Origin: CAXXHQ01 sp963665265
GTDB lineage: Bacteria; Planctomycetota; Planctomycetia; Pirellulales; Thermoguttaceae
Assembly (NCBI GenBank): GCA_963665265.2
Contig: CAXXHQ010000001.1
Location: 744,001 to 808,000, forward strand
Direction of reading: 5' to 3'
DNA: 64,000 nucleotides
The notes beneath the pieces were generated by a model. It saw only the letters and a list, made by a program, of their open reading frames with translations. It searched no databases and was not told where the DNA came from. The position numbers were made by a program, and so were the translations under genes. Position 1 is the stretch's first letter. Each line of letters opens with the position of its first letter. This document shows positions 52,047 through 60,807 of this stretch, piece by piece.

Positions 52047-53603
52047 TGTTTTTGATACGATCACGGCGATATCGTCTCCGGTAGATTCGCCTGAGTCATC
52101 CCCCTTTCCTTCGTTGTCTATTCCATTGGGGCCGACGCTATAAAGCGAAAAGCCGTTTGTGGTTTTATGGTAGCGAAGCGGCTCTTCGTTCGTGAACATG
52201 TCTGCGGGAATCGTCGGGAGATATTTCGGTTTAAGCTCCTGCAAAGAAAGAGGGTAATCTCCGTTATCGGAGCGATAGGCCGCTATCGTGAGCGCCAGGA
52301 CCGTCACAGCTTTTTTTTGACGCAATCGCCAATTGATTTGCATCACATGTTTTGCGTATTTGAAAATGCGTTCATCCAATACTGCGGCGGCAATAGCTTG
52401 CGGCGGAATGCCGCAGTCAGCAATCTGATTTGGGTAAAATGGCGAGTCTATATTTTTGAACGAGGCCGACTTTTTGAAGAGTTCGGACTGTAGGGCGTCG
52501 AGTCTTTCAGCGAAAGCGGAGAATTTTGGCTCCAAGGCTATTTTTTCAAGCTCATTAAAGCCTAGATTAACCTCCCGAAATATCGCATTCCAATCGAAAA
52601 ACCGTTGCGAAGTTTTTGCTGAAGGCGCTAATCCTTCGATATTCTTTCCCGAGAGATAGATCAAACCATTTTGCAGTCGATCGAGGCAAATGCAACGATC
52701 GGAGAAATCGAATCGATCCGCAATTGACGATATGGAGGACAATCTCTCAAGTGATCTCATGTGACTAAGCAACTGCGAAGAAGAGAGGTCGCGCGAGGCG
52801 GCGAAAACTTGCGATGCAGTCAGCGCGTCTGATTCGCAAAATAACGCGAGGATTGCATCTATTAGGTAAGGAGATTGATCGATAAGTTTAGACAGGCGGT
52901 GACAAAGGACGATATCGTTTTCAGCGCCTTTAAAATCTCTTTCTTGAATGCGAAGAGTAGCCCTTGCGCACAAAGCTCCTTTAATCGCCGCGCAGGATCG
53001 AAAGAGTTGACAGTTTCTCGGTGCATCAGGATCCGCATTTAAGGAAATAAGAGGGGAGAAAGAGCTATCGAGACGAAGCGTTTTCTCAACCTTCTTAAAC
53101 GAACTTTCGTTTAGCTTAAGCCAGTCAAAAAGGTCGGGAAATTCATTTTGTTTCCATGGGCGAGATAGGGCAATTTTGAAATTGCGATATAAAGCGTCCA
53201 CGTCGAGAGATTTATCCCTTGCATATTCCGTCAATCCGAGAAAATAGCGTCCATTTTCAGGCGGCGGAGGAATGCCGAGTTTTCTGAAATACTCTTTTTG
53301 GAGATTCGATTCTATGGGCGAAGGCCCTAGAACTTCTATCAGAATTACGGCAGCATTGTTTTCAGGGGTTACGTCTTTGCCAAGTTTTTCGTTTAACGCC
53401 GCAAGGTAGTTAATCGTGCCGTCTTCGTTTAGAGGAGTTGTTACGAAAGAAGTTTCTTTTGAGATTGTAAATTCAGGGAAGCGGCTGCCGTTCCAGCTGA
53501 TCCAAAAATAGCCCAACACTGCGGCTCCCCCTGCCCATACGCATATGCGTAACGCAAGTATAGAGAATCGTTCGGAAGATCGGAGCGTACTTGTTTGTTT
53601 CAT
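52032..53603 (-). CDS. Membrane-anchored protein of unknown function with pseudopilin-like C-terminal motif
   Basis: The 523-residue product has one N-terminal transmembrane helix (about 16-35), then a long hydrophilic, mostly helical region. The C-terminal 75 residues contain LALTIAAYRSDNGDYPLSLQELKP and GFSLYSVGPNGIDNEGKGDD, much like the end of GspG-type pseudopilins (a Ca-site-like loop of SxGxDG-D type). It resembles the 44324-45811 protein in size and layout. The gene is noticeably more AT-rich than its neighbours, which could mean later acquisition. Confidence 0.7.
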   Translation of the reverse strand: MKQTSTLRSSERFSILALRICVWAGGAAVLGYFWISWNGSRFPEFTISKETSFVTTPLNEDGTINYLAALNEKLGKDVTPENNAAVILIEVLGPSPIESNLQKEYFRKLGIPPPPENGRYFLGLTEYARDKSLDVDALYRNFKIALSRPWKQNEFPDLFDWLKLNESSFKKVEKTLRLDSSFSPLISLNADPDAPRNCQLFRSCAAIKGALCARATLRIQERDFKGAENDIVLCHRLSKLIDQSPYLIDAILALFCESDALTASQVFAASRDLSSSQLLSHMRSLERLSSISSIADRFDFSDRCICLDRLQNGLIYLSGKNIEGLAPSAKTSQRFFDWNAIFREVNLGFNELEKIALEPKFSAFAERLDALQSELFKKSASFKNIDSPFYPNQIADCGIPPQAIAAAVLDERIFKYAKHVMQINWRLRQKKAVTVLALTIAAYRSDNGDYPLSLQELKPKYLPTIPADMFTNEEPLRYHKTTNGFSLYSVGPNGIDNEGKGDDSGESTGDDIAVIVSKTSEFY

Positions 53604-53642
53604 TAAACGTCAACATGCCGGAATGTTCGTAACAACTCTGGT

Positions 53643-54677
53643 CTATTTTCTGGAAGCCGCTTTCGCTTTCTTTTCTTCCAATTTTGCGTTGGCGCCGAGG
53701 GCTTTTTCGAGGTCGCCGTCTTGAAGAAATTTTTTCGCGGGGGCGTCGTCTTTGAGATAGGCGTCCCAAAAGGCGGTCGAGGCGAGGCAGATCAGTTTTT
53801 GAAACTCTGCGTCTTTTTCGCGATTGCCGCCGGGGAGCATCCATCGACCGGAGAAGATCATGTGATCGCCTCCTTCGAACGTGATGAGGTATTGATCGAC
53901 CCCCTCGATTTTGTCGAAAGGAATACGACGTTCTGCGGCCTTCGTCTCGCCGACGGGGCTATCGTCGAGCGTGCCGGTCATATGCATGACGGGAATTTTC
54001 ACGTTTGCAAAGGCGTTTTCCGAAAGCTTCGCTTGCTTGGCGATAGGCATTGGCGCGCTCATGGGAATGATCGCTTTGACGCGAGGGTCCTGAAAAGGAA
54101 TTTGCTTGCCGTTCATTAGTTGCGGCTTTTCGCCGGCGATGGCCAAGGTCGTCCAAGCCCCGTAGGAATGGCCGGCGACGCCGAGCCGCTTGAGATCGAG
54201 TTTGCCTTTGAGCGGGAAACCGTCTTCCTTTTGCAAGCGTTCGAGTTGATTGATGACGAAGGAGATGTCTTTGGGACGATTGATCGAGTTCTCAACGTTC
54301 GTGGCCGCTTTGAGGATGTTGAGCGGAGGGGCGGTTTTCCCCTGCAGGAGAATCGAAGAGTCGGAGCCTTTATGCTGAACGTGAACGGAGACGTAACCGT
54401 TACTCGCCCAATGCCGGCCGAGATATTCATACGTATCGCGCGAGGCGCCGAGACCGTGCGAGAAGATAATGACCGGGAACGGCCCGTCGCCTTGCTTGGG
54501 AAAGTAAATTTTGACGGGAACGGCCCGATTTCGCGCGGCGTCTTTCCACTCGGCGAGGAAGGTGGCGACCGAATTTGTGCCCGCCTTTGACGTGAACGAC
54601 TTTTCGGCTTCGGCCGCTTGGCAAGCGACCGTAAGGGCGAAGAGGATAAATGCAAGAACGAGCGTGAATTTTTTCAT
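53643..54677 (-). CDS. Exported alpha/beta-hydrolase (PAF-acetylhydrolase/dienelactone hydrolase-like)
   Basis: The 344-residue product has a signal peptide (to about residue 22, VACQAAEA). The hydrolase core shows an oxyanion segment IIFSHGLGASRD and the nucleophile elbow GHSYGAWTT with the catalytic Ser. The acid is probably in TGTLDDSPVG, and the His in FEGGDHMIF. The family cleaves esters or lactones, and the substrate is unknown. Confidence 0.85.
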   Translation of the reverse strand: MKKFTLVLAFILFALTVACQAAEAEKSFTSKAGTNSVATFLAEWKDAARNRAVPVKIYFPKQGDGPFPVIIFSHGLGASRDTYEYLGRHWASNGYVSVHVQHKGSDSSILLQGKTAPPLNILKAATNVENSINRPKDISFVINQLERLQKEDGFPLKGKLDLKRLGVAGHSYGAWTTLAIAGEKPQLMNGKQIPFQDPRVKAIIPMSAPMPIAKQAKLSENAFANVKIPVMHMTGTLDDSPVGETKAAERRIPFDKIEGVDQYLITFEGGDHMIFSGRWMLPGGNREKDAEFQKLICLASTAFWDAYLKDDAPAKKFLQDGDLEKALGANAKLEEKKAKAASRK

Positions 54678-54849
54678 GGTAGAAAATGCCGTCTTTGTCC
54701 CAAAGCAAATAAAGCAAGCGAGACCGTAGCGATTGATTGTATCGCATGCGTCCCCGGACGCAAGAAACGAACGCGAGCGAGTCCGAAGACTCGCTCAACG
54801 TCTCAAATTATCTCAAGCGACGTCGGCAATAATGCCGGCGGCGATTTCG

Positions 54850-55857
54850 TTAAGGTAGCACGGCGGCTGCGCCGGCGACGGCTCCCGCCTCAAAAGCGGC
54901 ACCGCGGAGGCTAAGCGGCGCGCCTTCGATAATGTAGGGAGCGCAACTTCCCGGGCGATAGTAGCCAAGGTCGTAAATGCATTCGGTCGGCGGTTCGAGA
55001 CCCATTTCGTAGGGAAGGATCGGAAACCGCGCGAAGAAATTGGCGCCCGAGGCCACGGGTTGGAGCCAAGGCCCGAATCCGTGTCCGTAGCGTTCAAGCT
55101 GCGTATCTTCAAAATAGAGCGGCTTATGACAGAGCGCCGAGGCGGTCCAGGTGTAGGTCGTACCGTCCCAGCAGCGAGGCGTGAACTGATCCTCGCCCCA
55201 AGGGCAATCTTGCGGAACGTCCCCCGCGCTGAGCGTGATTTTCGCGGTCAGTTCAGTGATCGGCTTCAAATTTTTCGGCGAAGGGCACTCGAACTTCAAT
55301 TCGTTGACGCGGAAGTTCGACGGACCTGCGTTCATCGGCGCACGGTTGTTTTCGGGGGCGACCGGAACGAACGGATTATCGTTCGGCGATCGGCGCGGAG
55401 CGGTCGATTTGGCCGAGCCGGGAAGATCGCCCGGTTCGCCGGGAACGGCGTCGGGCATGGGCGTTTGATCGGCGGCGAGCCGAACGGCTCCGTCGCGTTG
55501 CGATTGATACCGATCGGCGGCCGCAAGATATTCCGTCTGCTTGACGGCAGTTTGCGGAGCCGATTTCTTTTTATAGGGAACCCATTTCAGACTGCCGTTG
55601 GCGTTCGCCGCGGCGGCCGGGCGATATGGCTCGCGGTCGGCCGAGGCGTAACCGGCGTCGTCATAGGCGTCGGCGGCCTTTGAAGAGGCCGCAAGCGTCG
55701 TCCAGCCGACGACGCTAAGAGCGAAGATAAAGCCCGTGAGGGCGAGAGGCGAACAAGAGCGTTCGCCTCGGCTTTTGACGAGGACGGCGAGGTTAGTTTC
55801 CTTCGCCGCCGTGTTCGGCGCTATAGTTAGGCGCTTCCTGCGTGATCGTAATGTCAT
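54850..55857 (-). CDS. Exported planctomycete-type protein of unknown function
   Basis: The 335-residue product has a hydrophobic segment at about 37-56 that reads as a signal peptide behind a basic N-terminus. A Pro/Ala/Asn-rich middle follows, then a Cys- and aromatic-rich C-terminal domain (FECPSPKNLKPITEL, CHKPLYFEDTQLERYGHGFG, PPTECIYDLGYYRPGSCAPY). Six or more Cys suggest disulfides outside the cytoplasm. ATG 55857 overlaps the guaB end by 65 nt, and no later ATG precedes the signal segment. Confidence 0.68.
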   Translation of the reverse strand: MTLRSRRKRLTIAPNTAAKETNLAVLVKSRGERSCSPLALTGFIFALSVVGWTTLAASSKAADAYDDAGYASADREPYRPAAAANANGSLKWVPYKKKSAPQTAVKQTEYLAAADRYQSQRDGAVRLAADQTPMPDAVPGEPGDLPGSAKSTAPRRSPNDNPFVPVAPENNRAPMNAGPSNFRVNELKFECPSPKNLKPITELTAKITLSAGDVPQDCPWGEDQFTPRCWDGTTYTWTASALCHKPLYFEDTQLERYGHGFGPWLQPVASGANFFARFPILPYEMGLEPPTECIYDLGYYRPGSCAPYIIEGAPLSLRGAAFEAGAVAGAAAVLP

Positions 55858-57271
55858 GGGGATGACTCTCCCGTACGCTTGCCGGCGAGACCCTCAGGAA
55901 TCGCGCATCCTTACGCAATTCTTCGATGGTTCGCGTTCCGCAATATCCCATACCCGCCCGCAATCCGCCGACGAGTTGGTAAACGAATTGACCAAGTTGT
56001 CCTCTGAAAGGAACCCGACCTTCGACGCCCTCGGGGACGAGTTTGTCGGCTTGGCGCTGGTTCCCTTGTCGATACCGTTCGCTAGACCCATGAACCATGG
56101 CACCGAGCGATCCCATTCCGCGATACACCTTGAACGTGCGTCCTTGGTATAAAATCGTGGTGCCGGGGCTTTCTTGCAACCCGGCGAACAGTCCGCCGAT
56201 CATGACGGAGCTAGCTCCGGCGGCGATGGCTTTCGTAATGTCGCCGGAATAGCGGATTCCGCCGTCGGCGATAATTGGCGTATTTGTTTTGGCGGCGACT
56301 TCGGCGGCTTGGGAGATGGCCGTGATTTGCGGCACGCCCACGCCGGAAATCACTCGCGTCGTGCAAATCGAGCCAGGACCAATGCCGATTTTCACGGCGT
56401 CGGCGCCGGCGGCGATCAAGTCGGCACACCCCTCGGCCGTGGCGACGTTACCGGCCACGACGTCGATGTCCCAACGCTTCTTGATACCGCGAACGGTGTC
56501 CATGACGTTGGCCGAATGTCCGTGGGCGCTATCGACGACAAGTACGTCAACGCCTTTCCGGATGAGTTCGTCGGCCCGATCGTAATCGTGGACTCCAATG
56601 GCCGCTCCAACCCGCAGCCTACCTTTCTTATCTTTACAAGCCTTTGGAAACTTCCTCATCATGTCGATATCCTTGATCGTGATGAGGCCCGTCAGCCTAA
56701 AATCTTCGTCAACCAGCAAAAGTTTCTCTACCTTTTTTGCCATTAAAATCTTCTCAGCTTCCTCAAGCGTCACATCTCCCGTGGCTGTGATCAAGGTTTC
56801 CTTGGTCATAACCTCACCGATCGAGCGACCTAAATTCTCTTGGAAGCGAAGATCGCGACGGGTTAGAATGCCGACGAGCTTACCGGAAGCTTCGGTAATC
56901 GGCAGGCCGGAGACGTTGTGCTGGTCCATCAAGTCTCGGGCGTGAGCAAGAGTGCTTTCGGGGGGGAGAGTCGCCGGATTGGCGATAATGCCGTTCGCCG
57001 AGCGTTTTACCTTTTCAACCTCCTCGATTTGGCGTTCCATCGAGAGGTTCTTATGAATGATGCCGATGCCGCCCTCGAGGGCGAGCGCGATGGCCATCTC
57101 GCTCTCCGTGACGGTGTCCATCGGAGAGCTGAGCATCGGAATGTTGAGCGGGATGCGTTTGGTGAGTCGACTGCGCACGTCCACGTCGGCGGGCACGACC
57201 TCGCTGTATCGAGGCGCCAACAAAACGTCGTCGAAAGTAAGACCGAGGAATTCACAAACTTTGTCTTGCAT
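55793..57271 (-). CDS. guaB: IMP dehydrogenase
   Basis: This 492-residue enzyme oxidises IMP to XMP, the committed step of GMP synthesis. The TIM barrel carries the catalytic loop GIGPGSICTTRVISGVG with its Cys, and the flap Arg-Tyr in ERYRQG. A pair of CBS domains is inserted (about 95-215). ATG 57271 follows GGAGG by 9 nt; the frame upstream is not part of the protein. The next gene overlaps its end. Confidence 0.96.
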   Translation of the reverse strand: MQDKVCEFLGLTFDDVLLAPRYSEVVPADVDVRSRLTKRIPLNIPMLSSPMDTVTESEMAIALALEGGIGIIHKNLSMERQIEEVEKVKRSANGIIANPATLPPESTLAHARDLMDQHNVSGLPITEASGKLVGILTRRDLRFQENLGRSIGEVMTKETLITATGDVTLEEAEKILMAKKVEKLLLVDEDFRLTGLITIKDIDMMRKFPKACKDKKGRLRVGAAIGVHDYDRADELIRKGVDVLVVDSAHGHSANVMDTVRGIKKRWDIDVVAGNVATAEGCADLIAAGADAVKIGIGPGSICTTRVISGVGVPQITAISQAAEVAAKTNTPIIADGGIRYSGDITKAIAAGASSVMIGGLFAGLQESPGTTILYQGRTFKVYRGMGSLGAMVHGSSERYRQGNQRQADKLVPEGVEGRVPFRGQLGQFVYQLVGGLRAGMGYCGTRTIEELRKDARFLRVSPASVRESHPHDITITQEAPNYSAEHGGEGN

Positions 57272-57488
57272 GGTACCGGTCCTCCGCTCGGAAAAGGGTA
57301 AACCTTGCATTATGAGGAAGAGGCGACAGAATGGCAAGTAGGCGGCTGGGGAATCAAGCAACCGGCGAAAGAGGGGTGCGAATTATCGCTCACCGCCGCT
57401 GGAACGAAACCTACCCCCTTTTAAGCCGCTTCCCGACGCGCATCCCGCCAGAATTGCCGCAAACGGACGGCCAGGAACGTCCCGTCTT

Positions 57489-58325
57489 CTACTTAGGGCG
57501 GCGAGAAGAGCGTTGCTTGCGGCTCATCTTCTTGTCGAAACCGTAATCGACGAGCTCAAGCGTGCTACGGCGGACGATTTTCCCTTGAGCGTCTTGTTCA
57601 CGCGAGACGTTACTTACGACGCCGCCGGGAACCTCGGGGCAAAGGACCGCGATCGTGACGACCGTTCCCTTGGGATTCTTTTGCGTGGTCTTCGAGTAGA
57701 CGGCGCTTCGAGTGACGCCGAGGACTTTGCACGGCATATCAAAAGCGATTACCTCGAACGTCGTTTCGCTGAGAGTCTTCTTCCCGTCGAGGTCGGAGGT
57801 CACGCTTTCTCGGCGAAGGACATGCGGAGCGACGGCCTGCGAGAAGTAGGCTTTGGTCGTGGTCTTGCTGGTCGGTGTCGCCGAGGAATATTCGTAAAGC
57901 AGGCAGTTTACCGAACGATCCTCGATTTTAATTTGAACGGGAACGGGATCTTTCGTTTTCAGCGAGGTCGAAAGAGGCTCGCAAAAAAAACTTTGCTGCA
58001 CGATCTGCGGATCGACGTCGTATTGTTTGCCCGACATTTCAACGCTCGATTGCATTTCGAGACAGACGGATTCGCTGCCGACCTCGTCAAGAATGGTCGT
58101 GCTTTCGACGACGTTCGTGACGGCGAGGTCGCCGGTTTCGGCGGAGCCGCTTTCGGTGATAATGCGAACTTGCTTCCAAGCGCCGGGCTGAAAGGTTCCC
58201 CACGGATGCAATTGAGCGGGAAGCGCGGGTTTGCTTTCGTCTCCGCCGCGACTCGCCGAATGCTGACACAGCCCGATCGCAAGAGCAATCGCGCAAAATC
58301 GAGTTGCGACGAAGGAAGGTCTCAT
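57489..58325 (-). CDS. Exported protein of unknown function
   Basis: The 278-residue product has a signal peptide (about 1-25) and a beta-rich body with repeated short strands. Its Lys/Arg-rich end (KKMSRKQRSSRRPK) may be intracellular or bind nucleic acid. ATG 58325 places the signal peptide at the start; the frame is open to 58403. No family is recognised. Confidence 0.65.
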   Translation of the reverse strand: MRPSFVATRFCAIALAIGLCQHSASRGGDESKPALPAQLHPWGTFQPGAWKQVRIITESGSAETGDLAVTNVVESTTILDEVGSESVCLEMQSSVEMSGKQYDVDPQIVQQSFFCEPLSTSLKTKDPVPVQIKIEDRSVNCLLYEYSSATPTSKTTTKAYFSQAVAPHVLRRESVTSDLDGKKTLSETTFEVIAFDMPCKVLGVTRSAVYSKTTQKNPKGTVVTIAVLCPEVPGGVVSNVSREQDAQGKIVRRSTLELVDYGFDKKMSRKQRSSRRPK

Positions 58326-58561
58326 GCGAAATAAAGCCGGAAGGGTGAAGGCGGGATACGACGCCGTGCTTGCGAGATAATCGCGCAAAGCCAAACGTAA
58401 CAATTATAACCTCGAAAAAAGTCGTTTCGCAACGAAAAAAACGCTATTCCCGAGATAGATCGCCGTCGCTTACCTCTTGTAGCGATTGAAGTTAACGCGG
58501 AAAGCAAAGAAAAAACTGGCGATTACGGGAGAATTTCGGATTAAAAAGAAAAAACGGCGAC

Positions 58562-59968
58562 TTAAAGGCCGGCGGCGACTTCAAAAGCGCCGACGATTTC
58601 GGCGTCTTGGCGGGGGAGAACGCTGCGGAGATCGATGACGACGCGGTCGGCTTCGACTTTACAAGTAAGGGAGGGAACGCCGCAACGGAGCGTGGCGGCA
58701 AGGCGTTCGGCGGGACCATGGGCCGGAGTGACGACCACGCGCCATGTCGGAAGCTCTCGACCTGGCAATGGAACGCCGCGAAGGTAGGCCACTCCCGATT
58801 GAGGCTCGGCCCGAAGTACGACGTTTTTAGCGGCGGCGATTTGCGGGGCCAAGCGTTCAGCTCTATTTTGCAAATTCTCTTTCGAAACGCAGGCCAACTG
58901 AACGACCGGAACGGCCTGGGCGGCTCGTTCGGGTTCGCGGTGCAAGCGGAGCGTGACGGCCAAAGCGGTGAGAGTAAGCCGGTCGGCCGCGGCGACGCCC
59001 ACGAAGGGATGCTTGGCGATTTGGTCAATAAAAGTTTTTCGGCCGAGAATGATTCCGCATTGCGGCCCGCCGAGCAGTCCGTCTCCGCGGAGAATGACGA
59101 CGTCGGCCCCGGCGCGAAGACTTTCGACGGCGTTGACGGCGCTTACAGTCGGCGCGGCGGGAAGTCGATCGAAGGGCGCTTCGGCGGCGAGCAAATGAAC
59201 GACGGGAACCCGATAGGAGCGGGCGAGAACGACCAACTCGCCGAGAGCGGGACGATTGATCGCTCCGGAGACGAGAAAGTCGCGAGGCTCGGCGCGGAGA
59301 ATCGCGGCGACCTTTGAATCGTCTCGCTCAAGAGCGACCGAGTAATCTTGAATATTCGTCGCGGCGGTGGCCCCGACCTCTCGAATTTTTGCGTGACCGG
59401 CCGCGATAACGTCGGGAAGTCGTAGCCCCCCGTCGAATTCCGTGATTTCGCCTCTCGACACGAGAATTTCCCTGCCCGAGGCCAAGGCCTCGCAAGCGAG
59501 GACCGTCGCGACGCGCTCGTCGTTCAGAATGAGCGCAGCCTCGGCTCCGCTAAGCTCGCGGAGCGCCGAAACGATGGCCGAGTCGCGTCGGACCGGCTTC
59601 CCCGATACGATGTCGAGCTCCCAATGCGCGTAGTCGCGGGCGGAAGCGGAAAGCGAGGCGACGGCGGCGTCGGCCAAGGGGACTCCGCCAAGATCGTTGC
59701 GGAGAATGATCCCCGTGGCGTTGATCGTCGCGCGCGGCGTGAAAACGATCCCCTCGGCCACGCGACGAGCGATCCGCTCAGCCAGCTCGGTGGCGTTCGG
59801 GAGAGTCATTTCGGCGGCGGCGGTGACCGCTTCATGACGAATTTCGTCGAGCGTGGCGAGAACGACGTTCGCCAAGGCGTTGCGGCTAATTTTGGAGACG
59901 AGCGCCTTTAGCGGCGGGCTTTCCAGCAATTCGCCGACGGTCGGGATATTTCGGAGCGGATTTTGCAT
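58562..59968 (-). CDS. SelA-like protein lacking the PLP lysine
   Basis: The 468-residue product follows L-seryl-tRNA(Sec) selenium transferase from end to end. It has the N-terminal helical tRNA-binding region (LRNIPTVGELLESPPL), then INATGIILRNDLG, ELSGAEAALILND, GREILVSRGEITEFDGG, LPDVIAAGHAKIREVGAT and LLGGPQCGIILGRK. The SFSGDKLLGGPQ motif of SelA reads ILRGDGLLGGPQ, so Gly (G297, codon 59080-59078) replaces the lysine that holds PLP. Other active-site segments also differ (HTNLGR becomes RNDLGG). Ordinary selenium transfer is unlikely. It is last in the prfB operon, with no selB, selD or selC in the window. Confidence 0.82.
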   Translation of the reverse strand: MQNPLRNIPTVGELLESPPLKALVSKISRNALANVVLATLDEIRHEAVTAAAEMTLPNATELAERIARRVAEGIVFTPRATINATGIILRNDLGGVPLADAAVASLSASARDYAHWELDIVSGKPVRRDSAIVSALRELSGAEAALILNDERVATVLACEALASGREILVSRGEITEFDGGLRLPDVIAAGHAKIREVGATAATNIQDYSVALERDDSKVAAILRAEPRDFLVSGAINRPALGELVVLARSYRVPVVHLLAAEAPFDRLPAAPTVSAVNAVESLRAGADVVILRGDGLLGGPQCGIILGRKTFIDQIAKHPFVGVAAADRLTLTALAVTLRLHREPERAAQAVPVVQLACVSKENLQNRAERLAPQIAAAKNVVLRAEPQSGVAYLRGVPLPGRELPTWRVVVTPAHGPAERLAATLRCGVPSLTCKVEADRVVIDLRSVLPRQDAEIVGAFEVAAGL

Positions 59969-59977
59969 GGCGATGGT

Positions 59978-60511
59978 TTACTTCGCGGGTTCGCCGCCGA
60001 CGTCAAAATTGAGTTGCGGCGGCGCGGCGGGCTTTTCCTCTTTCTTCTCGGCGGAAGTGCCGGCGGGCGTCGCCGGAGCCGCGCCAAACGGAGCGGCGTC
60101 GTTCCCGCTTTCGACGGCGATCGGTATGCGTTTGCTTCGGTCGGCCAAAACGACGTCTAAATGGACGAACTCCCATTTTCCGTCAACAAGGCGTGCTTGC
60201 AATTCAACGGTGGCGCGGCCATTGGGTCCTTTGATTCCCCAGTACATATTGTCCGAGGAGCTGCCGCTGGGAATCAGTTGCGTCATGGAAAGCGGTTCGC
60301 CGAGGGTCTCTTTAACCGTCGCGTCGGCGAGAACTTTCTGATGGGCCGAGTTAAACGGCTCTCCGCGTTTGTACTTAATAAAAACGCTCGCCCCCGCGAT
60401 AACGACCAGGATGAAGATCAGCAGCTTGCGAAAGAAGCCGCATTTGCATTTTTTCGTCTCGCAGGCGCAGGCCGGGGCGGCCGCGTCGGTTTTGTTCTCG
60501 CTTCCGTTCAT
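59978..60511 (-). CDS. Coa1-like membrane protein
   Basis: The 177-residue product has a Cys-containing N-terminus (ACACETKKCKC), one transmembrane helix (about 27-45) and a Coa1/Tim21-like domain: SAHQKVLADATVKETLGEPL, then NMYWGIKGPNGRATVEL and KWEFVHLDVVLADRSKRI. In eukaryotes Coa1 assists cytochrome oxidase assembly; bacterial members are mostly uncharacterised. The tail is Pro/Ala-rich. GGAGG lies 7 nt before ATG 60511. It stands nine nt before the SelA-like gene. Confidence 0.75.
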   Translation of the reverse strand: MNGSENKTDAAAPACACETKKCKCGFFRKLLIFILVVIAGASVFIKYKRGEPFNSAHQKVLADATVKETLGEPLSMTQLIPSGSSSDNMYWGIKGPNGRATVELQARLVDGKWEFVHLDVVLADRSKRIPIAVESGNDAAPFGAAPATPAGTSAEKKEEKPAAPPQLNFDVGGEPAK

Positions 60512-60539
60512 AATCAATCCTCCATGGAAAAGAACGCGG

Positions 60540-60758
60540 TTAATCTTCTTTATCGGCGAGGGCCAGGAAGTCGGGATGAATCTCCCGCCATGTTTGGTCG
60601 GAACCTTCAAAGACGACCAGGGCGTTTCCGTTGCGGTTGAACGTAACGATGCGGCCCCGCAGGCCGGCGAATCTCGCCAGTTCGGGACGTTGCGAGTCGA
60701 TCTCAACTTCACGCCCCGCAAATTTTTCGATCATTTCGGTCTGTTTCGAGTCAAGCAT
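60540..60758 (-). CDS. Small conserved-looking protein
   Basis: The 72-residue product has a predicted compact beta structure (GLRGRIVTFNRNGNALVVFEG), loosely like a KOW/SH3 barrel. It follows prfB by 49 nt and precedes the Coa1-like gene by 28 nt in the same operon. No name is known to me. Confidence 0.6.
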   Translation of the reverse strand: MLDSKQTEMIEKFAGREVEIDSQRPELARFAGLRGRIVTFNRNGNALVVFEGSDQTWREIHPDFLALADKED

Positions 60759-60807
60759 AAATTATTGTCATCGAAGTTTTTTTCGACGACTCGCAATTTG
60801 TTTTTTT

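Noticed and set aside
58562..59968. Functional selenocysteine synthase and a Sec-decoding system
   Set aside because: The PLP lysine is replaced by Gly, and no selB, selD, tRNA-Sec or in-frame UGA selenoprotein was seen in the window.
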